Position numbers and translations under genes: made by a program. From NCBI RefSeq assembly GCF_000283155.1, contig NW_004454178.1:23196737-23260736 (forward strand): 64,000 bases of DNA, given 5' to 3'. This DNA is from Ceratotherium simum simum (Eukaryota; Chordata; Mammalia; Perissodactyla; Rhinocerotidae). Shown here piece after piece: positions 57,791-64,000 of this stretch (position 1 is the stretch's first letter; each line of letters begins with the position of its first letter). The notes beneath the pieces are model-generated. The model searched no databases, was not told the DNA's origin, and was given only the letters and a program-made list of their open reading frames with translations.

Positions 57791-58389
57791 CTTCACAGGA
57801 TACTTAGGGGAAGGTATGGCTGTATTTCTCTGCACAGCATACCTCCATTAGAGCATTAATCCCAGAGTGTAATAATAACCTCGTGTACATGTCTGCCAAT
57901 TCTCATAGTCAGTGAGTTCCTTCTGGGCACAAAGCCTGTATTATTCCACTTTGTACTGTAAGAGCACTGTGCTTGTCACGTAGACTTTTAATAAATGTTT
58001 GTGAGAGGAATTAATGAGAAGACTGGGGGACATGAAAAAGGGGAGCAGATGTCCTCGAGCTAGGGAAGGAGTTAATGAAGCCCTCACAGGGGGATAAAAC
58101 AATTTGGGTCTTGCAGGATCAGTAGGAGTTTTCCAGGTGGCAAAGAGGAGATTCTCTGCCAGCAAGGTAATTGGGATTTCTATAGTTAACTCCTAAGAAA
58201 TCATTCCTGTTCCCCAGATCTATACAACTAATGTCAACGTCAAGCATTAAAAAGGATGTTACAGTTTCCACAATGAGCTTTTATTTTCAAGAAAAAAATA
58301 TTTTTTGGCATAAGTTTTTGTTTTTGATAGGAGATCTCCTTTAGGCGGTTGTTATTTATTTTTTTGGTAATTTGAAACTATATCAATTT

Positions 58390-58638
58390 TTTTTTTTTTT
58401 TTTGTGAGGAGGACCAGCCCTGAGCTAACATCCAATGCCAATCCTCCTCTTTTTTTGCTGAGGAAGACTGGCCCTGGGCTAACATCCATGCCCATCTTCC
58501 TCCACTCTACATGGGACGCCACCACAGCATGGCTTAACAAGCGGTGCGTCGGTGCACACCCGGGATCCGAACCGGCGAACCCCGGGCCGCCACAGCGGAA
58601 CGTGTGCACTTAACCGCTTGTGCCACCGGGCCGGCCCC
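58390..58638 (-). mobile_element. ERE-type SINE, full length, well preserved
   Basis: Poly-T, two CTAACATCC modules, an intact B box (GGATCCGAACC) and A box, and the terminal GCCACCGGGCCGGCCCC. A perfect 17-bp duplication (TGAAACTATATCAATTT) flanks it at 58373-58389 and 58639-58655. It is among the least diverged copies in the window. Confidence 0.97.
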
Positions 58639-61004
58639 TGAAACTATATCAATTTAAAACAATATCACAGTGAGTAAAATAATGAAAAACAGTGAAGGTT
58701 TTATTTATTGAGGACAGTGATTGAGATAAAGTATATCCAGCTGCAGTTATATCCCCAGGTGATGAACAGAATTGGTATTAAGGTCAACAGATTAGCAAAA
58801 AGAAGGGAGATTATTGTCTTTGCATCATTTTAAGAGCAGTACCATCTGCCTGCCATCATTTTACTCTAGGTTTTGTTCAGCCCAAATTAGTCTTCTGTAG
58901 TGGTGATATTTACTTTTTTGTAGGTGACAGCCTTAGAAATTATGTTTCTCATATATTTCACTGGATGTAGGCATCCACATTCGTTAGTTCTCTTTTCTCC
59001 TGTTAATTTCCTTAAGACATTAATGTAGATGCTCCTATAATTAAAAAAATGTTAGTGCAGGTCTTCATTTGGCTGGTTTTAATTCAAAGATGGGTCTTGG
59101 CCCTTTGTTTTCTTATAATCTCTTGTTTTCATTTTCGTGGTCAGTTTTCAATTCTGACATCACTAATGGATCTAAAGACTCAGAAAGCTTATTAAAAAAT
59201 AAGCTTGCCTTGGTCGGAAGATGGGAATACTCTGTTCCCTCGTTCAGCACCAGGTGTAGCAGGGAGAGGTCTTTATCTGACTAATGAAGATAATTTTTGA
59301 GAGGTACATTTCAGTTGGTGGGGTGAAAGGGAAAATGAGAGTTAACTTTCTTACCCAGTCCCTTGTTGGAGGTGATACAAAGTGTTGAATCGATTTCTGG
59401 GGTGGGCATTAGCTCCGAGATTTTGCATGACGCCGTGTAGTTGTTTTGGTCAACATGCAGGACCCCTGACTGTCTTTGGGTACCAGTGGGATACAGATTC
59501 ATGTGAGTGGATGTTCATTTGTTTGATGTGGTTGTCAAAGGGAATCTTGTGTCGTCCTCTGTCCCCCCCCCGGCCCCCCCAACCCCGTGCCTGCCATTGC
59601 AAGGGCTCTTTTCAGCTGTCCTGCTGACTGTCAGACACTTGAGAACTGACTTCGTAAACAATGCCACCAGCCTTTCCCATGCATCTCCTGCCCTCTGTAG
59701 TTCTTACACCAGATCAGAATTACCCAGAAACCACTTCTTCAGTTGATGTGGGTGGGGGACAGTGGGTATTTCTCTAGTTTGTACCTTCCCATTCCAATTA
59801 GCAAGGGCTTTAAAACAATGGGAAAACCAGTTGGTCTGTGAAATAAGTGAAACAGGATTTTGGACTTACAAAGGGATGCATATTTGTAGTGTGCTTTCCT
59901 GGAACTTCAGTCCTGCCGCCTTAGACGTGGGCACAGCTGCTTACAGTGTGGTAGCCCTGAGCAAGGCTGCTCCTTCCTCCTGTGGTGCTGCACAGCTCAG
60001 CCATAGCTCGGAGACGCTTTTATCTTCTTGTTCCGATTATTCTAGTTCCCAAACTAGAATCCCAACCTTCTGCGAGTCTGACCTCTCTGGTATTTAAGAG
60101 GAGGTGCCTAATCTGCTTTCCTGATCTGGTTCATGGAAGGTGCTGGAAACCAAGTTGATTCAAGACACTGGGGATTTTTAATTTGAAAGAGAAGCCTGGA
60201 AGCATGCAGACTTGTCTCCCAGTATTTGAGAAGCAGACATAAGAAGGACCCTGTAGTTAGTGCTGATTGGTGAAACGCATAGGGAAAGGGATTTTGACTC
60301 AAAATTAGGAATTCGCTTCTCACAAGCCGAGCCATCACACTTTGGATCAGGCTGCCTCCCTGCATGGAGAGTTTCCTGTCACTGGAGGCTTCCAAGCATA
60401 GGCTTGTGGGGGAATCTTGGAAGGGGTGTTGTGTTTGTTGTCTGGGGGCCTAGAATCAATGGTCTTAAAGTCCTGTCCTAGTTTTTAAGGTCGAGAGTCC
60501 TTTCAGGATCTAGGATTTTGATGATTTTTGTACCTGGTCTTCTGGCTTTCTCCAAAACTTAAAGGGAGATAGATTTGTCTGTAATTTCTTTGGCCTGCCC
60601 TCCCACCTGTCCCCACCTGTGGCTCCTGCTTTGTTCTGCCGTCTAATCTGACTCATAATGAGAATTCTGCCTGCCAGCCAGGACCAATCTGCTCCCTGCT
60701 CCCCACTGGCCCCCAGCAGCTACCCCACCACTAGTGCTGTCTGGGCTCCGGTGGACCACCGAGTCCCTCACGGCTCTGATGCCATTTGACCTTTTGGCTT
60801 CCAGTGGGGGGTGATGTCCGTGCGTGACCTTAATCAGATTCTCTCATGGCCTTTGCTGCTTTCTTGCTTTCTCTTAACGTCCTGACTCAAAAACTGATTT
60901 CAGGTATGGGAGTAATATGATGATGGTGGCAGGAAAGAATGTTCTTCTGTTTCTTGTGGAAGACTTTTCAGTCGCCATGTGGAGAGAGCGCAGTGGCCTG
61001 AGTT

Positions 61005-61100
61005 AGTGGAATAAGTTTAGTCTTGGCTGCAGCAATTCAGCTAGCAAGATGCCCCAAGTCACTTAACTGCCCTGAACCCCATCTGCCTCATTCATTTCAA
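61005..61100 (+). mobile_element. MIR SINE fragment
   Basis: AAGTCACTTAACTGCCCTGA and CCCCATCTGCCTCATTC follow the MIR core. Confidence 0.6.
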
Positions 61101-62684
61101 TAAGCGTTTTGCTACCCACCCTGGCTGATTCTCAGGAAGGCCAGAAGTGAATGTGAAAGCGAGTACCGCACTCTGCAGCCCCACAGATCGTCTTTGCTTC
61201 TGAATGATTATCTATGATATGTTTTGCAAAAGACCCAAAGACAGAAAATATCAAATATGTGAGATGCTTGGATTTACACTTGCTATGAGATGTGCATTTG
61301 CCCCATCCCTGAAAATACAACAAATATAAATTAATCTCATATTTTGTTTTTACTGTGTCACCCTGTATTTTCTCATAATCTTCAGTTTAACTACTTCTTT
61401 TTAAATTGTTGACCATTGTACCTTAAAATTACGCGTGGGGAGAACAGAATCTTTTTTCTTTGGCTTAATCTTTTCCCCCCTCTTTCTTTATTCATGTAAG
61501 TGGGAGAGTAACTGTTAATTGGCACATATGGATTCATTTCATTCCTGATACAAGCCAAGTATGTGTTTATTTCAGAAAGCTGTTCTGAGTGCCACGTCCT
61601 AACACGGCCTCTCAAAATCCCAGCTTTCCCCCTGGAGGGATGGCAGCCGGAGAGCACGTTGCCTGAAAAGCGGAGATGTCTATGTCCCTGGCCGAAGCCC
61701 TCTTCCTGGTGGTGAATAGTGACTGATACTCCTCTTGGCAGTGACTTGCAGCCTTCAGAGTAATAGGCACTGATACGATATTTTTATCAAATTTGTTCAG
61801 TGAAGTGGAGTGTAATAAAGATCATTTGGTGCATTCCACATTATCTTCAAATATTTAGGTTTTCTAATATGATACAGATGGAGTCATTGGACCTGTGTTG
61901 GTCTCAAACCAACATTTTGACCCTTTTGTATATAAAATACTACTACTTTGGTTAAAAGCACCGTGGATTGACCCTTTAAGATTATGTCGTAAAACTTGCT
62001 CACCGTTAGTATCATGAAGTAACCCCAGTAAGAGGTGCTTCAGGTTCACGTGCAAGAGACCAGGGTGTGGGGAGCTGGCCCCATGACCAGACCTCTTGTG
62101 GGGACCCTCACTCCTAAGACTGAGGAGTGATAATTAAATATATACACACAGGAGATTGAGAAAATCTGCTTTGTCAGTCGAAAGGGGCTCAAGTATTAAA
62201 CTGGGCAGCTCTGAGCAGGGTTTGAGGCTTCGGTCTGGCTGTGGGAGAAGTGTCCGGCCTGAGCATGGTGGGGGTGGGATGGAGTGGGGGTCTGAGCATG
62301 AACACTGGTATCCATAGGGGTCAGGGGCCCGGTAGCCCCCTCTGGAAGCCACTACTTGGGAAGTGTCCTTGGGCCTGCCCATTTGGACCAGTCTTGGATA
62401 ACTCGATGTGTGACCTCTGCCGCCATGCCTGCTCTGTGTTCTGTGGGCTGGTGAAAGGGGAGCCAGGTCATATAGAGAGGCACTGAGGGCAGAAGGCCTC
62501 CCGGGGCCTTAGCTTTGCCTGGGAACAGGTGACAAGTGTTTGGGTTGGTGCTGACATGCAGTGTGCCTTCAGGCAGCATCCTGGCAGGTGTCCCCATCGC
62601 CTGCTTCCCCGTGTCCAGAATTGTTTGTTCCAACAGTTCTTATGCGGATCATCATCCTCAGGTCTCCTTGGGGAAAAGCATGTG

Positions 62685-62765
62685 GCCTAGTGGAAAGAGT
62701 GGCCGTGACCCCAGGGCTCTGCTCAAATTCACACTCCACCACTTACCGTTCCCCCGCTGTGCTCC
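62685..62765 (+). mobile_element. MIR SINE fragment
   Basis: GTGGCCTAGTGGAAAGAGTG and CAAATTCACACTCCACCACT resemble the MIR 5' half. Confidence 0.5.
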
Positions 62766-63460
62766 TGGGCTGACCCTGGGGCCCTCAGCGCCAGAGGAGA
62801 TGACTGTGCCCACAGCTGATATTCAGGACGCAGCCGCTACGCTTTTCTCATCCTCTCCTCAGCTGGTCAGTCCGCTTGCCTCTTGGAGGATTTTCGCTCC
62901 TTTTACACTCACCACAACCAGGTAGAAGGCAGGCCGTGGAGTGAAAGAGAGAGATGCTTCAAACCTAGGGCTCTTGTCCTAAGCTCATTTCCACCCCAGT
63001 CGAGTTCACTGCCTTGTCCACCCCTTCCCCCAGGACAGCGAGACACACAGACATGGACAGAGCCACTTGGGAAGGCGCTGGTATTTTAAAAGACCTGTTG
63101 AAGTTTGAAGGCCTTGCCCGCCCATCTGTAAACTAAGATCCCAAGTTTACGACACAAGAGTAGATGCTGAATGCAGTAGAACCTGAAAGTATAATGTGGT
63201 TATAATTTTTATATCTGCTGTTAGCATTGACCAGCACTTACGGAATAAAAGTATTGACCTTTAAAAGTAGGTTATTAATAGATGAAAAGGTTCAGAATTA
63301 GAGTATTGGGGAAATTTATTGTTTTCCACAGATGTATCCATCAAGTTGTGTCCTACAGAGGGTCTAAGTTAGTTTGTGTATTTTATACCGTGACACTGCT
63401 GTGCTGTCTTTTCTTGCTCATTTTTGTAGTGGAATAGTAATAATTACATTTTGAAGTCTT

Positions 63461-63494
63461 TTCAAGCTGGTCACAGTTTCAAGCTGGTCACAGC
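63461..63494 (+). repeat. 17-bp perfect tandem duplication
   Basis: TTTCAAGCTGGTCACAG occurs twice without mismatch. A third, partial AGCTGGTC word lies at 63510-63517. Confidence 0.9.
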
Positions 63495-63539
63495 TGGTCC
63501 CTCCTTTCGAGCTGGTCGACAAGTCCGTGCAGCCTTTTG

Positions 63540-63745
63540 GCTGAGAATGAGGCATCTGGAGCCAGGTGCCTGGTTTTGCCATTTTCTGTATGTGCGTCCT
63601 TGAACAAGTTACTCAGTTTCTTCATCTGAGAAATGGGGCTTGATAATAGCACTTGGCCTCCTGGGCTAGTGGTGAGGGGATTCAGGACCTGTGTGCGCCC
63701 CTGGCTTAGAACAGCAGAGGGCCTAAATAAGTGTTCTGTCCCCAT
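63540..63745 (+). mobile_element. MIR SINE
   Basis: TCCTTGAACAAGTTACTCAG, TTTCTTCATCTGAGAAATGG, GTGAGGGGATTCAGGACCTG and GCCTAAATAAGTGTTC cover a nearly complete MIR. Confidence 0.85.
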
Positions 63746-64000
63746 TACCCGCTGCTGCAGTTTTACCTGCCTCCAGGTGGTGACCCAGTCCCCCACCCCC
63801 AACAACAGGAAATATTCTGGAAGAAAGTGCTGCCACCCTGGCCAGCTGGGAAAGCGAGGTTCTGTTTGTATGAGAAATCTTACTCTCATGAAAAATAGTA
63901 TCTTCCCCTTAAGGTGGAGTAGGTAAAAAGTAAAGCTAATGATCCCTTGGAAAGAAGTAACTATTTTGGGTTCCATTGACTTTTTTTTGGAATATACTTG

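Larger units (their letters stand above)
58656..64000. other. Probable continued intron, no exon seen
   Basis: AT-rich unique sequence with MIR fragments and a C-run near 59566-59580. Open frames such as 62536-62925 overlap MIR text and have no splice support. Confidence 0.5.

Noticed and set aside
1..64000. CRISPR arrays, tRNA/rRNA genes, bacterial operons, prophage
   Set aside because: None present; tRNA-like A/B boxes occur only inside ERE SINEs, and repeat content shows a mammalian nuclear genome.

Overview
This is a gene-poor stretch of a mammalian nuclear genome, very probably from a perissodactyl (horse, rhinoceros or tapir group). The main clue is seven copies of a tRNA-derived SINE of the equine ERE type: GGCCGGC start, Pol III A and B boxes, the TACAGCAACTAGAAGGATGT core, and an A-rich 3' tail. 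They sit among mammal-wide repeats (MIR, L2, MER5A, MLT1). No bacterial, plasmid or phage feature is present. Two runs of N (26774-26873, exactly 100; 51651-52322, 672) show that this is a draft assembly.

Layout. From 1 to 51.4 kb I see no convincing complete gene. The interval holds old LINE, SINE, LTR and hAT fragments, some well-dated nested insertions, several segments that look like conserved non-coding elements (around 5.25, 9.5-10.0, 14.45-14.7, 19.2-19.45 and 38.2 kb), and a few short segments with good splice signals and an open frame. The best of these are 9936-9988 and 49692-49745. Most likely this is the intron or upstream region of a long gene on the + strand, but that is inference.

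From 51.5 to 53.3 kb lies a CpG-island-like, very GC-rich segment. It contains the one clear protein-coding exon, on the + strand, interrupted at its 5' side by the 672-base gap. The visible part encodes about 329 residues of a Pro/Gly/Ala/Arg/Ser-rich, largely disordered protein. It has basophilic-kinase-type Ser motifs and a charged, conserved-looking segment near residues 213-290, and it ends at a splice donor at 53312. I could not name the gene with confidence.

From 53.3 to 64 kb is AT-richer sequence with two more ERE insertions and scattered MIR/L2, best read as the following intron. No next coding exon could be identified.

The most informative structures are a 5'-inverted (twin-primed) L1 at 26.87-27.35 kb whose poly(A) tail holds the 100-N gap; an ERE whose 3' end and flank were duplicated in tandem by exactly 111 bp; a 129-bp L1 stub with a perfect 15-bp target-site duplication; MER5A nested in an older CR1/L2-type LINE; and a MIR-derived 54-nt exon candidate 2.6 kb upstream of the coding exon.
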